From the NCBI RefSeq assembly GCF_034350045.1, contig NZ_CP133781.1, positions 1,270,001-1,334,000 of the forward strand: 64,000 bases of DNA, written 5' to 3'. The notes below the pieces were generated by a model. That model did no database searches. It saw only the letters and a program-made list of their open reading frames with translations, and had not been told where the DNA came from. The number at the start of each line of letters is the position of its first letter. Position 1 is the stretch's first letter. Shown piece after piece: positions 17,978 through 26,498 of the stretch. Source of the stretch: Pseudomonas sp. CCI4.2. Its GTDB lineage: Bacteria; Pseudomonadota; Gammaproteobacteria; Pseudomonadales; Pseudomonadaceae. Both the position numbers and the translations under genes were made by a program.

Positions 17978-19123
17978 ATGACCTTACCTTCTGTGGCCGG
18001 CAGCGCCTCCATGAACATCGCCAGCAGCCCCGTGAGCCTGCGGATAGCCGGTGATTGGACGCTTGCGCATTATCGCGACCTCAAGCGGCAGATGGGCAAC
18101 GTAACGGGTCAGTATGGCGTTAATACGCCGGTGGACCTGTCCGACCTCGGCGCGTTGGATACCGCTGGCGCTTCTTTGTTGGTGGAGATGATCGGCTGCG
18201 ACCGGCTGGGGCTATTGGCGGTTAGCGCGCCGGGGCTGTCCACCGCCAGCCGGGCCTTGCTGCAAACCATTCAAACGGCATTGCACGACTACTGCGAACC
18301 GATCAAAGAACCGGAAGAAGCCGTCGGCATGCAGTTGCTGCTGCGGATCGGCAGGGCGGTGGATACGATCTGGATCGACACCCTGCAATTACTCGGCTTC
18401 ATCGGCCTGATTCTGCAAACCCTGTTGTTCAACTTCCCCCGCCCAAGGCGTTGGCGGTTCACGTCGGTTATCTCCCACATCGAACAAACCGGGCTCGATG
18501 CGGCGCCCATCGTCGCCTTGCTTACGTTTCTGGTGGGCGCCGTGGTTGCGTTTCTCGGCGCCACCGTATTGAAAAGCTTCGGCGCCAGCATCTTCACCGT
18601 GGACTTGGTCGCGTTCTCGTTCTTGCGCGAATTCGGTGTATTGCTGACAGCCATCCTGATGGCCGGGCGCACCGCTAGCGCCTTCACCGCACAGATCGGC
18701 TCGATGAAAGCCAACGAAGAAATCGACGCGATTCGCACCCTTGGCCTGAGCCCGGTGGAGTTGTTGGTCGTACCGCGAATCCTTGCACTGCTGATCTCGC
18801 TGCCGATTTTGACCTTCGTGGCGATGATTTCCGGAATCATCGGCGGCGGCGTGGTGTGCGCCGTAGCCCTGGATATTTCACCGGCCTTGTTCCTCTCGCT
18901 GCTGCAAAGCGACATCGGCGTGCAGCACTTTTTGGTGGGCATGATTAAAGCGCCGATTTTCGCCTTTTTGATCGCCGCCATTGGCTGCCTCGAAGGTTTC
19001 AAAGTCAGCGGCAGTGCCGAATCTGTTGGCGCTCACACCACGTCCAGCGTGGTGCAATCGATCTTTGTGGTCATTGTGCTGGATGCACTGGCCGCACTGT
19101 TTTACATGGAGATGGGTTGGTGA
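17978..19123 (+). CDS. MlaE-family ABC permease fused to an N-terminal STAS domain
   Basis: This 381-residue inner membrane protein has residues about 15-105 forming an MlaB-like STAS domain (VDLSDLGALDTAGASLLVEM) and residues about 130-381 forming an MlaE permease (LREFGVLLTAILMAGRTASA, MKANEEIDAIRTLG). In E. coli the STAS protein MlaB is a separate subunit; here it is covalently joined to the permease. With the next three genes it builds an Mce-type ABC system that moves lipids between inner and outer membranes. The stop codon overlaps the GTG of the ATPase gene. Confidence 0.92.
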   Translation: MTLPSVAGSASMNIASSPVSLRIAGDWTLAHYRDLKRQMGNVTGQYGVNTPVDLSDLGALDTAGASLLVEMIGCDRLGLLAVSAPGLSTASRALLQTIQTALHDYCEPIKEPEEAVGMQLLLRIGRAVDTIWIDTLQLLGFIGLILQTLLFNFPRPRRWRFTSVISHIEQTGLDAAPIVALLTFLVGAVVAFLGATVLKSFGASIFTVDLVAFSFLREFGVLLTAILMAGRTASAFTAQIGSMKANEEIDAIRTLGLSPVELLVVPRILALLISLPILTFVAMISGIIGGGVVCAVALDISPALFLSLLQSDIGVQHFLVGMIKAPIFAFLIAAIGCLEGFKVSGSAESVGAHTTSSVVQSIFVVIVLDALAALFYMEMGW

Positions 19124-19935
19124 CAGCTATTACGACGTCCATACCGACCAAGCAGCGGCAAGCCGTGATCGAAGTACATGGCCTGTGCAACCAGTTCGGC
19201 AGCCAAAGCGTGCATGAAAACCTTGATCTGGAGTTGTTCCGGGGGGAAATCCTGGCGGTGGTGGGCGGTTCTGGCAGCGGGAAGTCTGTGTTAATGCGAA
19301 GCATCATTGGGCTTCGTCGGCCGGATGCTGGAACGATCCGCGTCTTGGGCCAAGACCTGCAGCATCTGTCCGAGAAAAACCGATCACTGCTTGAACGGCG
19401 ATTCGGCGTGCTGTTCCAGAAAGGCGCGCTGTTTTCCTCGCTGACCGTGACCGAGAACGTCGCGCTGCCGTTAATCGAGCACGCCAAACTGACCCGAGAA
19501 GAAGCCGAGCACCTAGCCGGGATGAAACTTGCCCTGGCCGGTTTGCCGCTGTCGGCCGCTCATAAATACCCGGCGTCTTTGTCCGGCGGCATGATCAAAC
19601 GCGCTGCGCTGGCCCGGGCATTGGCGTTGGACCCAGACATTCTGTTCCTTGACGAGCCCACCGCCGGCCTCGATCCCATTGGCGCGGCTGCATTTGATCA
19701 ACTGATCCTGACCCTGCGCGACGCGTTGGGCCTGAGTGTATTTCTGGTCACCCACGATCTGGACACGCTGTACACGATTACCGACCGCGTCGCGGTATTG
19801 GCGCAAAAGCGCGTATTGGTGGCCGATCAAATTAATAAGGTCGCGGCGACGCCAGACGCCTGGATTCACGAATATTTCCACGGCCCACGCGGTCGGGCGG
19901 CGTTCTCAGCCGCCACATACCCCAAGGAGGTCTGA
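19120..19935 (+). CDS. MlaF-family ABC transporter ATP-binding protein
   Basis: This 271-residue ATPase of the Mce/Mla lipid transporter has Walker A GGSGSGKS at residues 49-56, an ABC signature LSGGMIKRAALARAL, Walker B ILFLDEPTAGLDP and the switch His in LVTHDLDT. LSGGM in place of LSGGQ is normal for this subfamily. The GTG at 19120 is chosen because it overlaps the permease stop (GTGA-type coupling); a TTG one codon upstream is less likely. It is followed after 2 bp by the MCE gene. Confidence 0.93.
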   Translation: MTAITTSIPTKQRQAVIEVHGLCNQFGSQSVHENLDLELFRGEILAVVGGSGSGKSVLMRSIIGLRRPDAGTIRVLGQDLQHLSEKNRSLLERRFGVLFQKGALFSSLTVTENVALPLIEHAKLTREEAEHLAGMKLALAGLPLSAAHKYPASLSGGMIKRAALARALALDPDILFLDEPTAGLDPIGAAAFDQLILTLRDALGLSVFLVTHDLDTLYTITDRVAVLAQKRVLVADQINKVAATPDAWIHEYFHGPRGRAAFSAATYPKEV

Positions 19936-19937
19936 GG

Positions 19938-20876
19938 ATGGAAACCCGAGCCCATCACGTATTGATCGGCCTGTTCACCGTAATCGTGGTCGCTGCGGCA
20001 CTGCTGTTCGGGCTGTGGCTGGCCAAATCCAGTGTCGACACCGCGTTTAAGGACTACGAGGTCATTTTTAACGAGGCCGTCAGCGGTTTGTCTCGCGGCA
20101 GTGCCGTGCAATACAGCGGGATCAAAGTGGGCGACGTCGTGCAATTGCGCCTGGACCCCGAGGACCCACGGCGGGTGCTGGCGCAAATTAGGATTGCGGG
20201 TGAAACCCCCATCAAAGAAGACACCATGGCCAAGCTGGCCCTGACCGGGATCACCGGCACCTCGATCATTCAACTCAGCGGCGGCACTCCGCAAAGTCCA
20301 TCGCTGATCGGCGTCTTCGGCAAACTGCCGGTGATCATCGCGTCGCCTTCGCCTATCTCTCGCTTGCTGAACGACACGGGCGACTTGATGACCGGGATCA
20401 ATCAACTGCTGCACAACGCCAATCAAATGTTCTCCAACGATAACGTCCAAAGCCTGACATTGACTCTGGAACACATGGAACAGGCCACCCGCGTGGTCGC
20501 CGACGAGCGCGAAGATATCCGCCAGTCGCTCAAACAGCTGACGCTGATCAGCAAACAGGCAAGCGCCACCCTGGAGCAAACCTCGTCACTGATGCGCGGC
20601 GCCAACGAGATGCTCAACAGCGACGGCAAGCAGCTGTTTGCCAGCGCCCAGTTGGCCATGAAGTCCATCGAGCAAAGCAGCGCCACCATCAACAACCTGC
20701 TTAAAAATAACCATGACGCACTGAACGGCGGCATGCAGGGGCTTGGCGAACTGGGCCCGGCGGTAAGAGAGCTGCGCGACACCTTGACCTCATTCCGCTC
20801 GATTTCCCGTCGCCTCGAGGCCAACCCCAGCGGATACCTGCTGGGCACCGAAAAAAACAAGGAGTTTGAGCCATGA
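19938..20876 (+). CDS. MlaD-family MCE-domain lipid-binding protein
   Basis: This 312-residue protein is anchored by one N-terminal helix (residues 8-29). It carries one MCE domain (about residues 38-115; AVSGLSRGSAVQYSGIKVGD) and a long helical C-terminal region (about 140-300) rich in Ser, Gln and Leu. It is longer than E. coli MlaD (about 183 residues), so the helical part may form a tube or needle as in other MCE proteins such as PqiB. An AAGGAGG ribosome site precedes the ATG. The stop overlaps the start of the lipoprotein gene. Confidence 0.9.
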   Translation: METRAHHVLIGLFTVIVVAAALLFGLWLAKSSVDTAFKDYEVIFNEAVSGLSRGSAVQYSGIKVGDVVQLRLDPEDPRRVLAQIRIAGETPIKEDTMAKLALTGITGTSIIQLSGGTPQSPSLIGVFGKLPVIIASPSPISRLLNDTGDLMTGINQLLHNANQMFSNDNVQSLTLTLEHMEQATRVVADEREDIRQSLKQLTLISKQASATLEQTSSLMRGANEMLNSDGKQLFASAQLAMKSIEQSSATINNLLKNNHDALNGGMQGLGELGPAVRELRDTLTSFRSISRRLEANPSGYLLGTEKNKEFEP

Positions 20877-21517
20877 GGCTTGCCCGTCATTCGCTGCGCC
20901 TGATGGCCGTTGCCGGGGCGTTGTTGCTGTCGGCGGGCTGCTCGATCCTGCCGAAAGCTGAACCCACTGATGTCTATCGCCTGAGCACGGCGCAACCCGC
21001 TGCACAGAAGGCTCAAGGTTCGCCGGTTCCATGGTCGCTGCGGATAGTTCGGCCCAGAGCCAGCGAAATGCTCGACAGCCCACGGATCGCCGTCGTGCCG
21101 CAGGGTAATTTGATTAGCAACTACAAAGGCGCACGGTGGAGCGATCCCGCGCCGGTGGCGTTGCGCAATCGGCTACTCGACGCCTTCTACCGCGACGGTC
21201 GCGTGCAGTCGTTGAGCACCGATGACAGCAATCTCCAAGCGGACTTTGAACTGAGTGCAGAGCTACAGGCGTTTCAAAGTGAGTACCACGGCGACGCCAT
21301 CGAAGTGGTGATTCGTCTCGACGCGCGGCTGGTCGGGGATAATCAGCGCATCGTCGCCAGCCGCCGGTTTGAAGTTCACCAGGCGGTCAGCGACAAACAA
21401 GTGCCTTCAATCGTGGCGGGATTCGGCAAGGCCAGCGACACCCTGGCGGCGCAGCTGCTGCAATGGACCGTTGAGCAAGGCCAAAAGCATTACGCCACGT
21501 TACCGAAAAACCAATAG
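20873..21517 (+). CDS. PqiC-type auxiliary lipoprotein of the MCE transporter
   Basis: This 214-residue lipoprotein has a lipobox LLSAGC at the end of its signal sequence and the ABC-type transport auxiliary domain (DUF330/PqiC type): VYRLSTAQPA, LRIVRPRASEMLDSPRIAV and a C-terminal helix. PqiC-like proteins sit in the outer membrane and connect to the MCE needle. It overlaps the MCE gene by 4 bp. Its 3' end overlaps the convergent SpmA/SpmB-like gene by 28 bp. Confidence 0.88.
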   Translation: MRLARHSLRLMAVAGALLLSAGCSILPKAEPTDVYRLSTAQPAAQKAQGSPVPWSLRIVRPRASEMLDSPRIAVVPQGNLISNYKGARWSDPAPVALRNRLLDAFYRDGRVQSLSTDDSNLQADFELSAELQAFQSEYHGDAIEVVIRLDARLVGDNQRIVASRRFEVHQAVSDKQVPSIVAGFGKASDTLAAQLLQWTVEQGQKHYATLPKNQ

Positions 21518-22728
21518 CAGACGAGGATGGCCGCGACGACACCCGACAGCTCTGCCAGCAATGCGCAGCCGACGGCGTGTCGGGCGCGCTGAATGCCCAC
21601 AGAGCCGAAGTACACCGCCAGCACGTAAAACGTGGTTTCGGTGCTGCCTTGAATGACGGCCGCCACCAACGCCGGAAAGCTGTCGACGCCTTGGTTCTTC
21701 ATGGTTTCTATCAAAAGGGCGCGGGCGGCGCTGCCGGAGAACGGTTTGACCATGGCCGTCGGCAGGGCATCAACAAAGCGGGTGTCCATTCCCGCCCATT
21801 GCACCAGATGCCGGATGCCATCCAAGCCAAAATCCAGTGCTCCGGACGCCCGTAACACGCCCACCGCACAGAGCATCGCGACCAGATAGGGCAGCAGGTT
21901 CTTGGCGACATCAAAGCCTTCTTTTGCGCCTTCGACAAACGCTTCGTAAACCTTCACCTTCCTGAACGCGGCGATCAGCAAAAAAGTCATGATCAAGCCG
22001 AACAGCGTCAGGTTGCCGAGGATCGACGACAAGCTGGCCAACGCCGTGGCCGAAAGGCCGGCCAGCAGGGTCATGAAGGCGCCCAGTGCGAATGCCCCCG
22101 GAATCAGGTACGCGAGCACCACCGGGTCCCACAGGCGCAAGCGCTGCATGAACGCCACCGAGAGCAACCCGACCAAGCTTGACGCGCTGGTTGCCAGCAG
22201 GATCGGCAGAAATACCAACGTCGGGTCGACAGCGCCTTGTTGCGCGCGGTACATAAAGATCGTCACCGGCATGAGCGTCAGCGACGATGCATTGAGTACC
22301 AGAAATAGAATCTGCGCATTGCTGGCGGTGGTAGGACTCGGGTTCAACTCTTGCAGCGAACGCATGGCCTTGAGGCCAATCGGTGTTGCCGCGTTATCCA
22401 GGCCAAGGGCATTGGCAGCAAAGTTAAGAGTGATCAGGCCCAACGCAGGATGACCCTTTGGCACCCCAGGCATAAGCCGCAAGAACAACGGGCCAAGGGC
22501 CTTCGCCAACCAATCGACGATCCCGGCTTTTTCGGCAATCCGCAAAAAGCCCAGCCACAACGTGAGGGTGCCGAACAGCAGCAGCATCACATCCACCGAC
22601 AGCTTGGCCATGGCGAAAATACTTTCAACCATCGCGGCAAAAATTCCGGCGTTCCCGCCGATCAGCCATTGCGCCAGCGCCGACACCGCCGCCACCACAA
22701 AAAAGCCAAGCCATAGGCCGTTAAGCAT
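21490..22728 (-). CDS. SpmA-SpmB fusion-type nucleoside recognition membrane protein
   Basis: This 412-residue inner membrane protein joins an N-terminal SpmA-like half (LGLITLNFAANALGLDNAATPIG, near residue 100) to a C-terminal SpmB-like Gate domain half (MVKPFSGSAARALLIETM, near residue 310). Spore maturation proteins A and B are separate in Bacillus, while non-sporulating Gram-negatives carry this fused form with unknown function. About ten membrane helices are predicted. Its last 28 bp lie inside the end of the convergent lipoprotein gene. Confidence 0.87.
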   Translation of the reverse strand: MLNGLWLGFFVVAAVSALAQWLIGGNAGIFAAMVESIFAMAKLSVDVMLLLFGTLTLWLGFLRIAEKAGIVDWLAKALGPLFLRLMPGVPKGHPALGLITLNFAANALGLDNAATPIGLKAMRSLQELNPSPTTASNAQILFLVLNASSLTLMPVTIFMYRAQQGAVDPTLVFLPILLATSASSLVGLLSVAFMQRLRLWDPVVLAYLIPGAFALGAFMTLLAGLSATALASLSSILGNLTLFGLIMTFLLIAAFRKVKVYEAFVEGAKEGFDVAKNLLPYLVAMLCAVGVLRASGALDFGLDGIRHLVQWAGMDTRFVDALPTAMVKPFSGSAARALLIETMKNQGVDSFPALVAAVIQGSTETTFYVLAVYFGSVGIQRARHAVGCALLAELSGVVAAILVCYWFFGNVA

Positions 22729-22808
22729 CAGAAAGTCCCTCAGAAGATGCGGCGATGATAGCGGTGAGCAGGTTCGACGACAAACAAACAGGGGATTTTT
22801 GATTTGAA

Positions 22809-22838
22809 AAACCCCGGCAATCCGGGGTTTGTTTTTGC
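22809..22838 (-). terminator. Intrinsic terminator after gltP
   Basis: AAACCCCGG (22809-22817) and CCGGGGTTT (22822-22830) form a 9-bp stem with loop CAAT. T-rich tracts on both strands make it bidirectional, and it lies 22 bp past the gltP stop. Confidence 0.88.
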
Positions 22839-22851
22839 AGCAACTCGTCCT

Positions 22852-24183
22852 TCAGTCAGCGACTGACTCACCCACTGGCAGCGGCGTTTTGCTGCGCCAG
22901 TGTGGGAGGGAGTTCCAGTAGGCTTCGCCCTTGACGTCGTCGTACATGCCTTCCCAGCGTGAAATCACCAGCACGGCCAAGGCATTGCCAATCACGTTCA
23001 GCGCCGTACGGGCCATGTCCATGATGCGGTCGACACCGGCGATGAACGCTAGGCCTTCCAGCGGAATTCCGGCGCTGCCCAAGGTTGCCAAGAGCACCAC
23101 GAAGGACACACCCGGCACGCCCGCGATACCTTTGGAGGTGACCATCAATGTCAGCACCAACATGATCTGCTGGCCGACGGACAGGTCAATTCCATACAGC
23201 TGAGCAATAAAGATCGCGGCAATGCTTTGGTACAACGTCGAGCCGTCGAGGTTGAACGAGTAACCGGTGGGCACCACGAAGCTGCAAATGGCTTTCGGTG
23301 CGCCGTAGGCTTCCATCTTTTCGATGACCCGCGGCAACACGGTTTCGGAACTGGCAGTGGAGTAGGCCAGCACCAGTTCGTCTTTGAAGATGCGCATCAG
23401 CCTGATCACCGAGAAGCCGAACAGGCGGGCAACGGTACCCAGCACGACGAAGGCGAAAAACGCGATAGCGAAGTAAACCAGAATGACCAGTTTGGCCAAC
23501 GGCAACAATGAGGCAAACCCGAAGTTAGCGACGGTCACGGCAATCAAAGCGAAAACCCCGATGGGGGCGTAACCCATGATCATGTGCGTGACTTTGAACA
23601 TGCTTTCCGATACGCCCTGGAACATCGTCACCAGCGGCTCACGCAGCTCCGGTTTCAAGCTGGAAAGACCAAGGCCGAACAATACCGAGAAGAAGATGAT
23701 CGGCAGCATGTCGCCGCGAGCAATGGCGGCAAAGATGTTTGACGGGATCAGGTTGAGGATCGTTTGGATGAACGCATGTTCATGCTGAACCTCAGCGGCG
23801 GTCTCCTGATACTTGGAGATATCAACGGTGCCCAAGGTACTCAAGTCGATTCCCGTACCTGGATGAAACACGTTCGCCAACACCAGACCGACCAGGATCG
23901 CGATGGTCGTGACCACTTCAAAATACAAGATGGTCTTAAGACCGATACGGCCCAGCTTCTTCGCATCGCCAACGCCGGCAATCCCGACGATCAACGAAGA
24001 CACCACGATGGGTATGACAATCATCTTGATCAGACGGATGAAGATGTCACCAGCGGGTTGCAGCACGTTGCCGATCCACCAGGCCTTTTCCGCACTGAAG
24101 TGGTTAAGCACGGTGCCGATAGCAATCCCCAAGACCAAACCAATGAGAATTTGCCAGGCGAGGCTTAGCTTTGCCTTCTTCAT
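22852..24183 (-). CDS. gltP: Glutamate/aspartate:proton symporter GltP
   Basis: This is a 443-residue dicarboxylate/amino acid:cation symporter (DAACS family). The signature serine-rich loop STASSETVLPR and the NLDGSTLYQSIAAIFIAQ segment mark the substrate-binding hairpin and helix, and a C-terminal GVDRIMDMARTALNVIGN carries the conserved Asp/Arg/Asn ligands. The start at 24183 (MKKAKLSLAWQ, behind GGGTAAG) is chosen; the open frame extends 32 codons further without a plausible signal. It probably imports glutamate and aspartate; closely related DctA proteins take C4-dicarboxylates, but the sequence is closer to GltP. Confidence 0.9.
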   Translation of the reverse strand: MKKAKLSLAWQILIGLVLGIAIGTVLNHFSAEKAWWIGNVLQPAGDIFIRLIKMIVIPIVVSSLIVGIAGVGDAKKLGRIGLKTILYFEVVTTIAILVGLVLANVFHPGTGIDLSTLGTVDISKYQETAAEVQHEHAFIQTILNLIPSNIFAAIARGDMLPIIFFSVLFGLGLSSLKPELREPLVTMFQGVSESMFKVTHMIMGYAPIGVFALIAVTVANFGFASLLPLAKLVILVYFAIAFFAFVVLGTVARLFGFSVIRLMRIFKDELVLAYSTASSETVLPRVIEKMEAYGAPKAICSFVVPTGYSFNLDGSTLYQSIAAIFIAQLYGIDLSVGQQIMLVLTLMVTSKGIAGVPGVSFVVLLATLGSAGIPLEGLAFIAGVDRIMDMARTALNVIGNALAVLVISRWEGMYDDVKGEAYWNSLPHWRSKTPLPVGESVAD

Positions 24184-24767
24184 ATTCTTACCCTTATATC
24201 CAGTAGAAGGTCGCCGCGAGCGAGCATCCCGGCTCTGTTGCACGCGAAAAAAGGCGCAACTATTCCCACGCTGAGACATGGCGTCTAATGCCGTAAACGC
24301 CTACCTCATGCCGAATCGGCATGATCAATGGGAATACTCTGACGGAGGCCGCCTGCAAAATCGCGCAAAAAAAAGACGTGATATGGCTCGCGAGCGGCCT
24401 ATTACGTCGTATCCAGCGCAAGGGGAGAGGCTATAAAAGAAATATGTGTTGAAAGTCAGAGGGTCATTCGGTCTATGGCGACAACGAATGAAAACGCAGA
24501 ATTCTCGATAAATGGTCGCGCGAAGATGGTTCGCAAGCCCGGCGAATCCATTTCTGAATCAATATCACGGGCTTGCGCTACGTCTCCACCCTGACCCGGC
24601 CCAAATCAATGGAAATACTCTCTGTATTCCTAGGTCGCTCCGATCCAACTTCAATCAAAACAACCCGGCCCCATGGTCATGCGCTCGCCTTCATCGGGCC
24701 GCGCAGTCACCAAGAAGTCGCGCGCTCGAGCGCCAACTTCTTCAAATCAGTACGAGCATGCCAACAC
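24184..24767. other. Long intergenic region between gltP and the Ivy-family gene
   Basis: These 584 bp include the presumed gltP promoter (minus strand). Two overlapping plus-strand open frames (24512-24937 and 24573-25028) have no recognisable protein features and run into the antisense of the Ivy gene, so I do not call them. I recognise nothing else here. Confidence 0.4.
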
Positions 24768-25250
24768 TCAATACCACTTCGGATCTTTCTTCAACTGCTC
24801 CATCAATACCGCCTGCATATCTTTGTCAGGTTTGCCGAGAAAGCGATAGTCAGCGTGTCGGGTGGGCGACTTGTCAGCGGGCAAGCCTGCTGGAACTTGC
24901 ACCCACAGTGCATACGCGGATTTCTTATCGAAACTAACTGCAACGATAAGACGGTTGTTCAAACAATTGTCAGCGGTCTCACACAACGGTCCGACCAAAT
25001 ACTTATCGCCATGCTCGTTAACTGCTGACATGGGATCGGACGCGCCAGAGAGGTTAATCACCCAGTCAGGGAGTCGCTCCTCTTTTTTCACCACGCCCAT
25101 CCATGCCTGACGATAGTCAGGTGAGGAACTCAAAAGGTCGCTGACCCGCGTTTGTCCGTCATTAGACGCCACCGCCAACGCACTGCCGCTTAAGCAAATG
25201 GCAGCCGCAAGAGTCTGCCAGGACCGTGTCCGCAAAGGCCTGCTCAGCAT
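24768..25250 (-). CDS. Ivy-family (inhibitor of vertebrate lysozyme-like) periplasmic protein
   Basis: This 160-residue secreted protein has a signal peptide ending near GSALA. It matches the Ivy fold pattern DLL.S.PDYRQAW, LPDWV.N..GA and YLVGPLC, followed by NRLIVAVSFDKKSAYALWV. In E. coli Ivy the inhibitory loop is CKPHDC with a key histidine; here it reads CETADNC (Cys90-Cys96), one residue longer and without His, so lysozyme inhibition is doubtful. It begins 4 bp after the DUF1328 stop codon and is probably coupled to it. The ATG at 25250 gives a normal signal peptide. Confidence 0.8.
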   Translation of the reverse strand: MLSRPLRTRSWQTLAAAICLSGSALAVASNDGQTRVSDLLSSSPDYRQAWMGVVKKEERLPDWVINLSGASDPMSAVNEHGDKYLVGPLCETADNCLNNRLIVAVSFDKKSAYALWVQVPAGLPADKSPTRHADYRFLGKPDKDMQAVLMEQLKKDPKWY

Positions 25251-25254
25251 GTCT

Positions 25255-25419
25255 TCAACCCCGACCGCGGCGGCCAAAGATGAACGAGGCTACAAACAGC
25301 ACCAAGAACACGACGAACAAGATCTTCGCGATGCCTGTCGCGGTGCCAGCAATACCACCAAAGCCCAAAACTGCGGCAACAATAGCAATAATCAGGAATG
25401 TAACAGCCCAACTCAACAT
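25255..25419 (-). CDS. DUF1328 (YtjA-like) small membrane protein
   Basis: This 54-residue protein has two hydrophobic helices ([20 protein letters not shown] and [17 protein letters not shown]), separated by [12 protein letters not shown], and the family ending GRRGRG. It starts at the ATG at 25419 behind an excellent AAGGAGAG ribosome site and ends 4 bp before the Ivy gene. DUF1328 proteins are stress-induced inner membrane proteins of unknown role. It is below the size normally called automatically. Confidence 0.9.
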   Translation of the reverse strand: MLSWAVTFLIIAIVAAVLGFGGIAGTATGIAKILFVVFLVLFVASFIFGRRGRG

Positions 25420-25479
25420 GATGACTCTCCTTATCTTTCGTTGTTTTTCGTTTTACTGGATATGCAATCGAACTCGGCT

Positions 25480-25761
25480 TTAAAACACCCAAGACTGTGT
25501 TTGAGTCCTGTCAATCTGTGGCGCAGTCGCTTGAGTAGCCCGCAGACTCAGAACTGCTTCTCTCGACGCCGGCGCACTGACGGTTGAATAAGACTGCGCA
25601 GTAGAAAATTGCGGGCGGACCTGCACTGCGTCTTGATGATTGTCCCAACGCTGAACATGCTGGCCGACAACTAACGTAATGAGGAGGGCGAGGCTGGCAA
25701 ACAAGGCCTGCTGGATATGCAGAGGCGAAATACGCAATTGAGCGATACGCTGGCTGGTCAT
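25480..25761 (-). CDS. Hypothetical single-span membrane protein
   Basis: This 93-residue protein starts at the ATG at 25761, behind GGAGGAGA with a 9-nt spacer; 18 upstream in-frame codons lack such a site. There is a short basic N-terminus, one membrane helix (ALFASLALLITLVVGQHV, about residues 20-37) and a Gln/Ser/Thr-rich periplasmic tail. I do not recognise the family. It is followed after 60 bp by DUF1328 and the Ivy-family gene on the same strand. Confidence 0.65.
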   Translation of the reverse strand: MTSQRIAQLRISPLHIQQALFASLALLITLVVGQHVQRWDNHQDAVQVRPQFSTAQSYSTVSAPASREAVLSLRATQATAPQIDRTQTQSWVF

Positions 25762-25922
25762 CCTGAGTCTCCTCCACCTGAGTGGCTTTTCTTGTTCGGT
25801 GAGCGCAGTGCTCAACCTGATACCTAAGCTATTGCAGTCTGTATGCCAGGTCTTTACGTGAAAATTTATTTATATAAATCAGCGACTTAGACTAGAAACC
25901 AAAATACAACGGCGAGCATCCT

Positions 25923-25948
25923 GCACGATGCCCAAACCCGCATCGTGC
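25923..25948. terminator. 9-bp hairpin downstream of the PA2169-type gene
   Basis: GCACGATGC (25923-25931) pairs perfectly with GCATCGTGC (25940-25948). It lies 36 bp past the stop of the gene ending at 25985. There is no T-run on either side, so it is a structured 3' end rather than a certain intrinsic terminator. Confidence 0.5.
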
Positions 25949-25984
25949 GTTATGCACGACCGCCCAGGGTCGCAGCCGTTGGGT

Positions 25985-26419
25985 TCAATGCGAGTCGCGT
26001 TTGAGGTTCCGCATCCGGTCATGCGCCGCTCTCACTTGCGGTAGTTTTTCAGCAGCTACCGCCTGGACCTTGGAGTCCTGACTTTGCAGTGCATCTTCGA
26101 ACGCATGAAGGATGCGGTCCTCGGCTTCTTCCAATTGCTCGACGTATGTATAGCTCTCATCGCTTGATAGCGTGGCTTTAGTGTCGGCATACATCTGGCG
26201 CATCTTGCCGAGCAAGGTTCCACCGTCTGCAGGCTTTTCATTTTCGGTTGCAACTTCCACCGAAAGCGCTCTGATTACCTCATTTTTTGCCTGGGCCATA
26301 TCTAAAAACAGTGCTTTGAAACGTGGGTCTTTGACTTCCTCTGCGGCATGCTCGTAGAAGCGTTGGCCGTCTCGGGTAATTTCGATCAGTTCGTTAAGTT
26401 GTGCATAGGTATCGCTCAT
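25985..26419 (-). CDS. PA2169-type four-helix bundle protein (DUF2383)
   Basis: This 144-residue, all-helical, acidic cytoplasmic protein has the ferritin-like DUF2383 pattern: LNELIEITRDGQRFYEHAAEEV near the start, ALFLDMAQAKNEVIRAL in helix 2, and YVEQLEEAEDRILHAFEDAL in helix 3. Such proteins are common in Pseudomonas general and osmotic stress regulons, but the function is unknown and metal ligands are not obvious. It is flanked by other stress-type genes on the same strand. Confidence 0.82.
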   Translation of the reverse strand: MSDTYAQLNELIEITRDGQRFYEHAAEEVKDPRFKALFLDMAQAKNEVIRALSVEVATENEKPADGGTLLGKMRQMYADTKATLSSDESYTYVEQLEEAEDRILHAFEDALQSQDSKVQAVAAEKLPQVRAAHDRMRNLKRDSH

Positions 26420-26498
26420 GATGTATCTCCATTAGTGAGTACAAAGAACCTTGAAAGTACAAACCACCGTGCATTTTTCCGAGGTCTCGAGCACCGGT

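Noticed and set aside
19866..20579. A 237-codon minus-strand open frame
   Set aside because: Antisense to the ATPase and MCE genes of the Mla-type operon, no supporting features.
24512..25028. Two overlapping plus-strand open frames (141 and 151 codons) in and beyond the gltP-ivy gap
   Set aside because: No hydrophobic or domain pattern and no good start signal; their 3' parts are antisense to the Ivy-family gene.
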